64,000 bases of DNA from Chitinophagaceae bacterium UBA1930 (GTDB lineage: Bacteria; Bacteroidota; Bacteroidia; Chitinophagales; Chitinophagaceae): the NCBI GenBank assembly GCA_002337145.1, contig DDFK01000001.1, positions 1,695,104 to 1,759,103 on the forward strand. The letters are read 5' to 3'. How positions within the stretch are numbered: the first letter of the stretch is position 1; each line of letters opens with the position of its first letter. The translations under genes and the position numbers were made by a program. This document shows positions 33,449 to 41,283 of the stretch, one piece after another. The notes beneath the pieces are model-generated. The model did not search any database. It was not told where the DNA came from and saw only the letters and a list, made by a program, of their open reading frames with translations.

Positions 33449-33537
33449 CCTAGGAAATTTCAAAACGAACGCAGGATGATGAGTGAAATGCCCATGCACA
33501 GCGTGGGCGCTCACTTATTGCGTTCAGGCTACCTAGG
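33449..33537 (+). ncRNA. Nested stem-loop, candidate structured RNA
   Basis: Five complementary pairs nest in order: CCTAGG (33449-33454 / 33532-33537), GAACGCA (33467-33473) with TGCGTTC (33519-33525), AGTGA with TCACT, and GCCCA with TGGGC around a 9-base loop. The outer and inner stems are perfect, with internal loops between them. A promoter-like sequence lies about 70 bases upstream on the same strand. No T-run follows immediately, so an alternative is an intergenic palindromic repeat or relic of a mobile element. Confidence 0.4.
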
Positions 33538-33540
33538 GCC

Positions 33541-34107
33541 CCAGTTGCGGTAAGTTGAGACCCACGTTTATTTTATGGCTTGGCAACTTACATAAGACAC
33601 ATACCATTTAATAACCCATTAACTGGAAGTGCATGCAAGCCAGGTACCCAAAAGGAATAAGCAAACAACAGTTTCACCTGCTGTTGTACCAGCTTGTGCT
33701 GCACCATATACGCATTAATAAACAAAAGTACTCCAATAGTTCATTAACCCACGAAAGCCAACCTATTACATCCACAACCGTAGCCCCCTTTGCCCACCTT
33801 TATGGTAGGGTATCGGGGGCGAAAGTTGCTTGCCGGCCGTGTTGCAGCTTCACGGGCATTCAATGCCACCTATCCACGGCTTTTACTTCCCCCAACGTTA
33901 CCGACATGGGCTCCATCCTCTTCCCCAAAAAGCCAAAGAACCCCATATAAACACCATGCAACTGTAACAATAAAGATGGTTTCATAACTGCTACAAATAA
34001 ACACAGTAGCAAAGGGCACCCCATGCCCAAACATATCTTTTAAAACTCCATCTTATTTAATACAGCCATTTACGGCCAATAAGTTTTTACATTAAAACGA
34101 ACTGCAA
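33541..34107. other. Intergenic region before the TlpA/SusC/SusD locus
   Basis: No convincing gene. A frame at 33633-33950 (105 codons) has unbalanced composition and no recognisable motif. The promoter for the downstream nutrient-uptake operon should lie between 33990 and 34100, but I see no clear -7 box. Confidence 0.4.
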
Positions 34108-34728
34108 ATGAATACGAAAATTTGCTTGCTGCTATTGCTATGCCCTATACATAGCATGACACAAAGCATAAACAAACAGTTAAGCATTGGCGATACGCTA
34201 CCGCCAATACAATGGAACCAGACCTTGCACACACCGCAGCCATTAACATTGGCAAGCCTAAAAGGGCAATGGGTTATACTTGATTTTTGGGCAACCTGGT
34301 GCAGTGCCTGTACCGGAAGCCTTAACCTAATAGACAGCTTGCAACTACGGTTTAAAGAAAACCTCCGGTTTGTACTGGTAAACCCGAAAGAGTCTGGCGA
34401 CGATAGCATACGCATACAACGCTTCTGGAACAAACGCAACAAACTGCTACCCAACCCCAGTAACCTCACCATCACATGGGGCGATACAATTGCCTACAAC
34501 TATTTCAGGTTCCATGTTTTTCCACGCTATATATGGATAGATCCACAAGGGATTGTAAGGGCCATCACCGGCAAACAGGAACTTACCCCAACCAATATAG
34601 AAGCCATACTAAATGGCACGATACCCAATTGGCCCATAAAGCAAGATCCGCCCCCAAACCCAATCATTAACCAAAACAAAACGCAACAACATGAAAAAAA
34701 TATTGACCATACTACTGGTACTATGTAG
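34108..34728 (+). CDS. TlpA-like thioredoxin-fold protein
   Basis: A 206-residue exported protein: signal peptide (MNTKICLLLLLCPIHSMTQ), then a redoxin fold starting IGDTLPPIQWNQ and the active site FWATWCSACTGSL with a CxxC pair. The cis-Pro region is probably FHVFPRYIWIDPQG. Such proteins reduce disulphides in the periplasm. The last 38 codons overlap the start of the SusC gene in another frame, so the genes are translationally coupled, and the tail rich in Pro, Asn and Gln is probably not part of the fold. TlpA/SusC/SusD triplets recur in Chitinophagaceae and may serve peptide or cofactor uptake. Confidence 0.85.
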   Translation: MNTKICLLLLLCPIHSMTQSINKQLSIGDTLPPIQWNQTLHTPQPLTLASLKGQWVILDFWATWCSACTGSLNLIDSLQLRFKENLRFVLVNPKESGDDSIRIQRFWNKRNKLLPNPSNLTITWGDTIAYNYFRFHVFPRYIWIDPQGIVRAITGKQELTPTNIEAILNGTIPNWPIKQDPPPNPIINQNKTQQHEKNIDHTTGTM

Positions 34729-37700
34729 TTGCATGCAACTGCGTGCACAGTTTATAATACGTGGCATAGTTACAGCAGCTAGCGGGCACACGCCATTAAA
34801 TGGTGCCACCATAAGCTGTATGCAAAACAATACCATGAGCAATAGCAATGGAGCTTTCAAACTTACCGTACCAACAGCACAAGGCAAACTAACCATAAGC
34901 TTTGTTGGCTACGAAACCAAACAGGTAATGTATGATGTAAAGAAAGACAGTTTCATGAACATTGTACTACTGGCTACAACCAACAGCCTAGAAACTGTAA
35001 CCGTAAATACAGGCTACCAGAAACAGCCCAAAGAAAGGGCCATCGGCAGCTTTACCCAATTAGACAATCAACTGCTCAACCAACAATTCAGCGTGGGCAT
35101 TATTGCAAGGCTGGAAGCAATAGGCAATGGTGTATCCCTGGGCAGAAAAACAACAGGCGGCAATGGCCAATTGCATATAAGGGGCCTATCAACCATTAAC
35201 GGCCCGCAACAGCCGTTGATAGTGCTGGACAATTTTGCTTACGAAGGCGATGTAAACAACATAAACCCGAACGACATCGAAAGCGTGACCCTGCTAAAAG
35301 ATGCAGCAGCAGCCAGTATTTGGGGTACAAAAGCCGGCAACGGCGTAATTGTAATAACCACAAAAAAGAGCAGCTTAAACCAACCCCTAAAAGTGGAGCT
35401 GAGCATGGGAATGAAAATAACCAACCGGCAAAACCTCTGGTACCAACCCACTATGAGCAGTACCGATGTATTGGAAATGGAACAGTTCCTCTTTAGTAAA
35501 GGCTACAAGTTTAGCGATACCAACCTTAGTAGCAGGCCACCCTTTTCACCCATGTACGAGCTGCTGTTCAGGCAACGTAGGGGGCAGATAACAGACGCAC
35601 AGGCAGCAAACCAAATAGAGCAATGGAAACAGGTAGATATACGCAACGAGGCCGACAGATACTTTTACCGCAAAGCCATTAACAGGCAATATGCCATAAA
35701 CCTGCATGGCGGTGGAAGCACCGCTGCCTGGCTATTTACCGCAGGCTGGGACGATAATATCAATGAGCTATATGCCACTTACAAAAGATTGAACCTACGG
35801 TTGGAAAATACTTATCGTCTAACTAAAAAATTACAGCTAACAACAGGGCTATATTACACAGATGCCAATACTGTTAGTGGCCGAACGGCGATAAGCGAAC
35901 TGCGTACTGTAAGAGGTACCCTTTGGCCCTATACCAGCCTGGCCGATGCCAACGGGAATGCCCTACCAGTTTATAAGGACTTTAGGCAAACCTATCTGGA
36001 TACAGCTGGTGCAGGCAAGTTGCTGGACTGGAAATATTACCCACTAACAGATTACCAACACAACATAACCAAAGTAAATACAACAGATATATTGGCCAAC
36101 TTCAACGCACAATACCAATTGCTGCCCATGCTGCGTGTGGAACTGAAATACCAATATGAAAAACAGTCCACCAACAACAATACAGTAAGGGATAAAGACA
36201 GCTATTATACCAGGGATTATACCAACAGGTTCACCCAAATAAATTGGTCCACAGGTGCCGTAACCAACCGGGTGCCGCTGGGCAGCATTGTAGATAATAC
36301 AACTACCGAACTGGCAGCACAAAAGCTACGCTATCAACTGAACCTGGCCCATACATGGGGCAGCCACGAGTTAACAGCCATTGCTGGTGGCGAGGTTGCC
36401 GAAACCCGAACCAATAGCAACACTTACCGCCTATATGGGTTTAACAGCGATGTACTGGCAACCAGTAAGGTGGATTTTGCCAATACCTATCCGCAATACG
36501 TTGGCGGCAGTGCAAGCTATATAGACCAACGGTTGAATTTTACCCAAACAGTGTACAGGCTTGCCAGCTTTTTTGCCAATGCGGCCTACACATACAAAAC
36601 AAAGTACACCCTATACGCCAGTGCCAGACGTGATGCAGGCAACACATTTGGTATAAATACCAACGATAGGTGGACACCATTGGCATCTGCAGGTATTGGC
36701 TGGAACCTGTACAAAGAAAAATTCTACACCATTAAATGGCTGCCCTATATAAAGCTACGTGCCAGTTATGGTGTAAGCGGAAACATGGACCCATCCTTAA
36801 CAGCAATGACTACGATTAGCTACAATGGAATAAACCCCTATACAGGTACGCCTTACGCCAGTACCGACCGTTTTTACAACCCCGAGCTACGTTGGGAGAA
36901 ACAACGGCAATTGAATATTGGCATTGATTTTAAAACAGCCAATAACCGTATTGCTGCAACGGTGGAATGGTACCAGAAAAAAGGTACCGATCTCTATGGC
37001 CCTGCTTTGCTGGACTATACGGCAGGGCTGGCAGTATCAACCATTACAAAAAACGTGGCATCCATGAAAGGCACCGGTATGGATATAGAATTGAATAGCC
37101 TAAACATAAACCGCAGCTTTAAATGGAATACACAACTTATAATAAACCTGTATCAGGACGAAATAACCAGCTACTACAACAGAAATACCACAGGCAGCAG
37201 TTTTGTGGGCGATGGTGCAGCTATAACCGGCCTTGTTGGCAAACCTGTAAATGCCGTATTCAGCTACCGTTGGGCAGGTCTTGACCCCGCTACCGGAAAC
37301 CCGCAAGGTTATGTAAACGGGCTTGTAAGTAAAGACTATGCCACCATAATTGGTAGTGGCACCAGCATTACCGACCTTGTTTACAATGGCCTCGCACTGC
37401 CACGTGCATTCGGCTCTATTGGCAACACGTTTAGTTATAAGAATATAGCACTAACAGTACGGTTTACATATAAGCTCGGCTACTATTTCACCAGAACATC
37501 CATCAACTACAATACAGCTTTTACGGGTGCGGCAGCACATGCAGATTACAGTTTACGTTGGCAAAAACCCGGCGACGAAGCCTTTACCAATGTGCCATCG
37601 CTTATTTATCCATTGGTAACAGCAAGGGAAACTTTTTATACAGGATCGGAAATATTGGTAGAAAAAGGCGACCACTTAAGGCTGCAATACATAACCCTGA

Positions 37701-37882
37701 ATTATACATTGTACAAACGGCAACTGAAACAACTGCCTTTCAACAATGTGCAACTGTTTGTAAACGCCAACGACCTGGGCATTGTTTGGCGGGCCAACCA
37801 ACAGCACCTCGATCCCGATTACTTCAGCTTCTCCATACCACCCGCTAAAAACTTTGCAATAGGCCTGCGTGCTGGTTTTTGA
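34691..37882 (+). CDS. SusC/RagA family TonB-linked outer membrane protein
   Basis: A 1,063-residue outer-membrane transporter. A signal peptide (ILTILLVLCSCMQLRAQ) is followed by a carboxypeptidase-regulatory-like domain (IIRGIVTAASGHTPLNGATI), a possible TonB box (LETVTVNTGYQKQ), the plug with LHIRGLSTINGPQQPLIVLD and DIESVTLLKDAAAASIWGTK, and a C-terminal beta-barrel ending NFAIGLRAGF. SusC-like proteins work with a SusD lipoprotein lid to import oligosaccharides or peptides using proton-motive force through TonB. No glycoside hydrolase gene adjoins, which favours a peptide or small-ligand substrate. It overlaps the TlpA-like gene by 38 bases. Confidence 0.95.
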   Translation: MKKILTILLVLCSCMQLRAQFIIRGIVTAASGHTPLNGATISCMQNNTMSNSNGAFKLTVPTAQGKLTISFVGYETKQVMYDVKKDSFMNIVLLATTNSLETVTVNTGYQKQPKERAIGSFTQLDNQLLNQQFSVGIIARLEAIGNGVSLGRKTTGGNGQLHIRGLSTINGPQQPLIVLDNFAYEGDVNNINPNDIESVTLLKDAAAASIWGTKAGNGVIVITTKKSSLNQPLKVELSMGMKITNRQNLWYQPTMSSTDVLEMEQFLFSKGYKFSDTNLSSRPPFSPMYELLFRQRRGQITDAQAANQIEQWKQVDIRNEADRYFYRKAINRQYAINLHGGGSTAAWLFTAGWDDNINELYATYKRLNLRLENTYRLTKKLQLTTGLYYTDANTVSGRTAISELRTVRGTLWPYTSLADANGNALPVYKDFRQTYLDTAGAGKLLDWKYYPLTDYQHNITKVNTTDILANFNAQYQLLPMLRVELKYQYEKQSTNNNTVRDKDSYYTRDYTNRFTQINWSTGAVTNRVPLGSIVDNTTTELAAQKLRYQLNLAHTWGSHELTAIAGGEVAETRTNSNTYRLYGFNSDVLATSKVDFANTYPQYVGGSASYIDQRLNFTQTVYRLASFFANAAYTYKTKYTLYASARRDAGNTFGINTNDRWTPLASAGIGWNLYKEKFYTIKWLPYIKLRASYGVSGNMDPSLTAMTTISYNGINPYTGTPYASTDRFYNPELRWEKQRQLNIGIDFKTANNRIAATVEWYQKKGTDLYGPALLDYTAGLAVSTITKNVASMKGTGMDIELNSLNINRSFKWNTQLIINLYQDEITSYYNRNTTGSSFVGDGAAITGLVGKPVNAVFSYRWAGLDPATGNPQGYVNGLVSKDYATIIGSGTSITDLVYNGLALPRAFGSIGNTFSYKNIALTVRFTYKLGYYFTRTSINYNTAFTGAAAHADYSLRWQKPGDEAFTNVPSLIYPLVTARETFYTGSEILVEKGDHLRLQYITLNYTLYKRQLKQLPFNNVQLFVNANDLGIVWRANQQHLDPDYFSFSIPPAKNFAIGLRAGF

Positions 37883-37935
37883 TACTGCCTGCACAATTGC
37901 AATTATTTCAATACAAACATTTCAACAATAAACAC

Positions 37936-39306
37936 ATGAACAATACTTGTAAACTATGTATCGCGTTAGTAGCAATAATGCTATGCAATACATCCTGCAA
38001 AAAATACCTGGATGAAAAATCCAATGCTGCCCTTGCCATACCAACAGCACTTACAGATTTGCAGGCATTGCTGGATAACTACGACAGGTTCAGCCGAACA
38101 GGCGATGGTTCCTCTGCCGAAATGAGTGCAGACAATTACTATGTAACCACAACAGACTGGAACACCTTGCCCGAAGAATACAGAAGGTTATATACATGGG
38201 AAAAAGACAATATACTGCCACCATACCCCAACAACTGGTCGGGCTATTACAACCAGGTGTACATTGCCAACACCGTATTGGACCTGCTGCCTACAATGCA
38301 ACGAAACAGCAGCAATGCCAACAAGTGGGACCACATTTATAGCCAGGCCCATTTTTGGCGGGCCAAAGCCCTGCAACAACTTGTCTTTGGCTGGTGCCTG
38401 GCCTATGATGAAACAACGGCCAATAAAGACCTCGGGCTACCCTTACGTACCGATGCAGATTTTAATAAAACATCTATACGCTCATCTGTTGCGGAAACCT
38501 ATCAGCTAATAGTACAGGACCTGGCGGCAAGCATCAATGGGCTACCTGTAACAGATGTAACACCTATGCGGCCAACAAAACCTGCTGCATACGGGTTGCT
38601 GGCACGTACTTATTTAGCCATGCGTAAATACGATTTGGCAGGCAAATATGCTGATAGCTGTCTGCAACTCAAAAACAGCCTGCTCGATTACAACAGTCTT
38701 GTGCCCACCGCCACATATCCACTGCCTGCATTTAATACGGGCAATATTGAAATACTGTTGGAGTGCAGGTCGCTAAACCCGCCCTTGCTAGACTATAGCA
38801 TGTCTAAAACAGATTCATTACTATATGCAAGCTACGCAACCAACGACTTAAGAAAGTCCTTGTTTTTCTTGAACAACAATAACGGTACCTATGGCTTTAA
38901 AGGAAGCTACGAAGGTTCGGGCTCGCAGTTTACGGGCATAGCGGTTGACGAAGTATGGCTGATGCGGGCCGAATGCCAGGCCCGAACAGGCAATATACCC
39001 GCTGCCATGAGCGACCTGAACAGCCTGATGGTAAAGCGTTGGAAAAACGGCTCGTTTATACCAATTACCGCAGCCAATGCAACTGAGGCTCTCGACAAAA
39101 TATTAATGGAGCGAAGAAAGGAACTATTATACCGCAACTGGCGTTGGATGGACATAAAAAGACTGAATAAAGAAGGGGCCAATATTGTGCTGAAACGCAT
39201 CATCAACAACCAAACTTACACGCTGATGCCTAACGATAACAAATATGCATTGCCCATACCCGAACAGGTAATTGCTTTAAGTGGCATGCCACAAAACCCG
39301 AGATGA
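37936..39306 (+). CDS. RagB/SusD family nutrient-binding lipoprotein
   Basis: A 456-residue outer-membrane lipoprotein. The signal ends LCNTSCKKYLDEK (lipobox TSC). The N-terminal SusD-like part has ALTDLQALLDNYDRF and VYIANTVLDLLPTM, the TPR-like helices include HFWRAKALQQLVFGWCLAYD, and the C-terminal RagB part has VDEVWLMRAECQARTGNIPA and LMERRKELLYRNWRWMDIKR, typical of the family. It forms the lid over the SusC barrel encoded just upstream. The start at ATG 37936 gives the lipoprotein signal. A strong terminator follows 24 bases after the stop. Confidence 0.95.
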   Translation: MNNTCKLCIALVAIMLCNTSCKKYLDEKSNAALAIPTALTDLQALLDNYDRFSRTGDGSSAEMSADNYYVTTTDWNTLPEEYRRLYTWEKDNILPPYPNNWSGYYNQVYIANTVLDLLPTMQRNSSNANKWDHIYSQAHFWRAKALQQLVFGWCLAYDETTANKDLGLPLRTDADFNKTSIRSSVAETYQLIVQDLAASINGLPVTDVTPMRPTKPAAYGLLARTYLAMRKYDLAGKYADSCLQLKNSLLDYNSLVPTATYPLPAFNTGNIEILLECRSLNPPLLDYSMSKTDSLLYASYATNDLRKSLFFLNNNNGTYGFKGSYEGSGSQFTGIAVDEVWLMRAECQARTGNIPAAMSDLNSLMVKRWKNGSFIPITAANATEALDKILMERRKELLYRNWRWMDIKRLNKEGANIVLKRIINNQTYTLMPNDNKYALPIPEQVIALSGMPQNPR

Positions 39307-39330
39307 TAATTACTGCATTGTGGCAAAACA

Positions 39331-39371
39331 AAAGAGCCTACCTGCAACTCCATGTTGCAGGTAGGCTCTTT
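39331..39371. terminator. Strong bidirectional terminator after SusD gene
   Basis: An 18-bp perfect stem: AAAGAGCCTACCTGCAAC (39331-39348) with its complement at 39354-39371 and loop TCCAT, flanked by A and T runs. It separates the SusD gene from the converging gene 39380-39706. Confidence 0.92.
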
Positions 39372-39379
39372 TCAATTTA

Positions 39380-39706
39380 CTAATCCCTCCTTGCTTTTAC
39401 CTTATCGCTAAGGCTTGCTTCTGTTTGGGAAGAGAGGCTGGCAAAGAATGTTGCTTCGTCCATATCCGTTTCTATGAAACAGATTTTACCAACAACAGCT
39501 TCGCAGCCAAGGCTTGGCTCTGTATCGCCAAGGTACAGCCAATTGTCCGCATCTTGAATTTGGGTATTGCTATTGTCTGTACCCAGGTAACGGAAATAAT
39601 AATGGGTCAATACCTTTTGCTTGGTTGTTTTTACGGGTACCGTAAAAGCACTGGCAACCGCAAATGCTATTACCAATAAAGCAGCAGCAATTTTGAATTT
39701 TTTCAT
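39380..39706 (-). CDS. Small exported protein (DUF6520-like)
   Basis: A 108-residue protein with a signal peptide (MKKFKIAAALLVIAFAVASA). The mature part contains WLYLGDTEPSLGCEAVVGKICFIE, with two Cys spaced as in the small exported DUF6520 proteins of Bacteroidota, where they probably form a disulphide. The C-terminus is acidic then basic (LSDKVKARRD). Function unknown. It converges with the SusD gene across a shared terminator. Confidence 0.65.
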   Translation of the reverse strand: MKKFKIAAALLVIAFAVASAFTVPVKTTKQKVLTHYYFRYLGTDNSNTQIQDADNWLYLGDTEPSLGCEAVVGKICFIETDMDEATFFASLSSQTEASLSDKVKARRD

Positions 39707-40304
39707 AATGCTTATCGTTTTAAATAAAGAATAATGCCTACTTCTTTATACGGGTTTCGGCTTTGCCCCGTTTGTTGGCCAACAATGAGTTATTAAAAAA
39801 ATGTATGTATTTTGATAACAATTTAAAAAACCCGAAACTTATGTACGCTAACGTACAAAGCATATACAGCCAACAATAAGGTGTATATACGGGGCAATTG
39901 CACTTGCTACACCTATGTGTTTTATATACTGCTTTTGTTTAAAAAAGGGAAGGTTATTAAAGGTCCTACGCTTGAGAAAAATAGGCAACCTGCTGCATGA
40001 CCCGTTGATAAAATGAGGCACTTTCTTTAATCAATTACAACAAATTCATCGGGCGTAGAAGCCGCATTACTATTAGGTACATCTACTCATAAAAACAGGA
40101 GTTTGTACTCTTTCTAATCCTATTCAGGAAAGATAGTTTTGTTCTGTTGATGGATGAAACGCGAACTACAAGCGGAGTTGTTTTAAAAAAAGCCGGTTTG
40201 TTTAATTCCATCACATACGTACAGAACCCGTCCTTGCCCTAATTGCCGTATTAAGATTGCATCACGCATTTATTTCTATTTAATAACAATCAAAACAGAC
40301 AAGT
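39707..40304. other. Intergenic region upstream of the Gly-rich protein gene
   Basis: No gene seen in about 600 bases. TGTACG-CTAA-CGTACA at 39842-39857 is a perfect inverted repeat that could be an operator. The rest is AT-rich. It marks the left edge of the accessory locus and should hold the promoters for the divergent genes 39380-39706 and 40305-41177. Confidence 0.45.
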
Positions 40305-41177
40305 ATGTCAACACCCAAAGATGTGACAGTAACACCAGAGAGCCCTCTCTACATTACTGATTCGAACAATCAATTCGGGACCGTAACGGTGAAGCCCGGA
40401 GGACAGATCTTTATTGAAACGACAGCAAAAATTTCAATTGCTGCACTGGTAAAAGATGCTTCTACAGCAAGGAAAGCCCTAGCTGCAGCACCAACTACTG
40501 GTGACATTAACGTTCTTGGTAAGCCGGGCTTATCGGGAACCAATGGCGTTGGAGGCCCTAACGGTGCAAACGGCGTTAATGGCCAAAATGCAAGCTGTAA
40601 CTGGGCTTCTGGTTGCAACGATGGCTCTTCTGGTACAAGCGGTGCTACTGGTGGTAACGGTGGCGATGCAAGCAAAGGCGGACAAGGTGGCGATTCCCCA
40701 ACCACAACCATGCATATCGGAAAAGTTTCCGGCGTGTTCAGTGTTGTAGGAAGTGGTGGTAACGGTGGCGAAGGTGGCAATGGCGGTAATGGTGGTAGCG
40801 GTGGCAACGGTGGTAGCGGTGGCAATGGTAGCAGCTCAGGTGCCTACTCCCGCAATGGTTACAATGGTGGCAACGGTGCCGCTGGCGGTAACGGTGGCAA
40901 GGGTGCAGACGGTGGTAGCGGTGGTAACGGTAACTCCATCAACATTACTTATGGAAGTCTGGAATCCGGTAGCCAACTGGTTGCACACCCCATTTCAAGC
41001 TCTCCAGGCGGTGGCGGTACTGGCGGTGTAGGTGGTGTAGGCGGTGCTGGTGGCAATGGCGGCTCTCCAGGCGGTTCTAATGGAACTCCAGGCAATGCAG
41101 GAACCAACGGAACTTCTGGCAACACGGGCAGCAACTACGGTCAGGCCCCTCAGATAAACATACAACCAGGAAACTAA
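40305..41177 (+). CDS. Gly/Asn-rich repeat protein (GGNGG repeats)
   Basis: A 290-residue protein. Residues 1-75 read as short beta strands (VTVTPESPLYITDSNNQFGT; VKPGGQIFIETTAKI) without a cleavable signal. From about residue 85 to 275 it is made of GGNGG, GGSGG and GANG-type repeats, more than half Gly, plus collagen-like Gly-x-x stretches near the end. Such composition occurs in polyglycine-II bundle proteins (for example snow-flea antifreeze and phage tail-tip proteins) and in PE_PGRS proteins of mycobacteria. Function unknown; a structural, surface or binding role is likely. The DNA is correspondingly repetitive (GGTGGTAACGGTGGC-like units). It has its own terminator and precedes the enzyme operon by 107 bases. 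Confidence 0.75.
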   Translation: MSTPKDVTVTPESPLYITDSNNQFGTVTVKPGGQIFIETTAKISIAALVKDASTARKALAAAPTTGDINVLGKPGLSGTNGVGGPNGANGVNGQNASCNWASGCNDGSSGTSGATGGNGGDASKGGQGGDSPTTTMHIGKVSGVFSVVGSGGNGGEGGNGGNGGSGGNGGSGGNGSSSGAYSRNGYNGGNGAAGGNGGKGADGGSGGNGNSINITYGSLESGSQLVAHPISSSPGGGGTGGVGGVGGAGGNGGSPGGSNGTPGNAGTNGTSGNTGSNYGQAPQINIQPGN

Positions 41178-41195
41178 TCCTTGAAAGTATCAACC

Positions 41196-41235
41196 AAAGA
41201 ACCACAGCCAGTATAGATGCTGCTGTGGTTCTTTT
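41196..41235 (+). terminator. Terminator after the Gly-rich protein gene
   Basis: AAAGAACCACAGC (41196-41208) pairs with GCTGTGGTTCTTT (41222-41234), followed by T. It lies 19 bases after the stop codon, so the downstream operon needs its own promoter or readthrough. Confidence 0.82.
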
Positions 41236-41283
41236 AGGTTACAGACAACCCAATAAATTATCTAATTTTTTATAGAAAACAAT

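Noticed and set aside
33633..33950. 105-codon frame before the TlpA gene
   Set aside because: Unbalanced composition, no motif, no start context; it reads as non-coding DNA.
40370..40825. Long minus-strand Pro-rich frame opposite the Gly-rich gene
   Set aside because: It is the complement of Gly codons and has no start context or family; a shadow frame.
40305..41177. Short tandem DNA repeats suggestive of a CRISPR-like or minisatellite array
   Set aside because: The units are imperfect, keep one reading frame and encode GGNGG-type protein repeats; there are no spacers of constant length and no cas genes.
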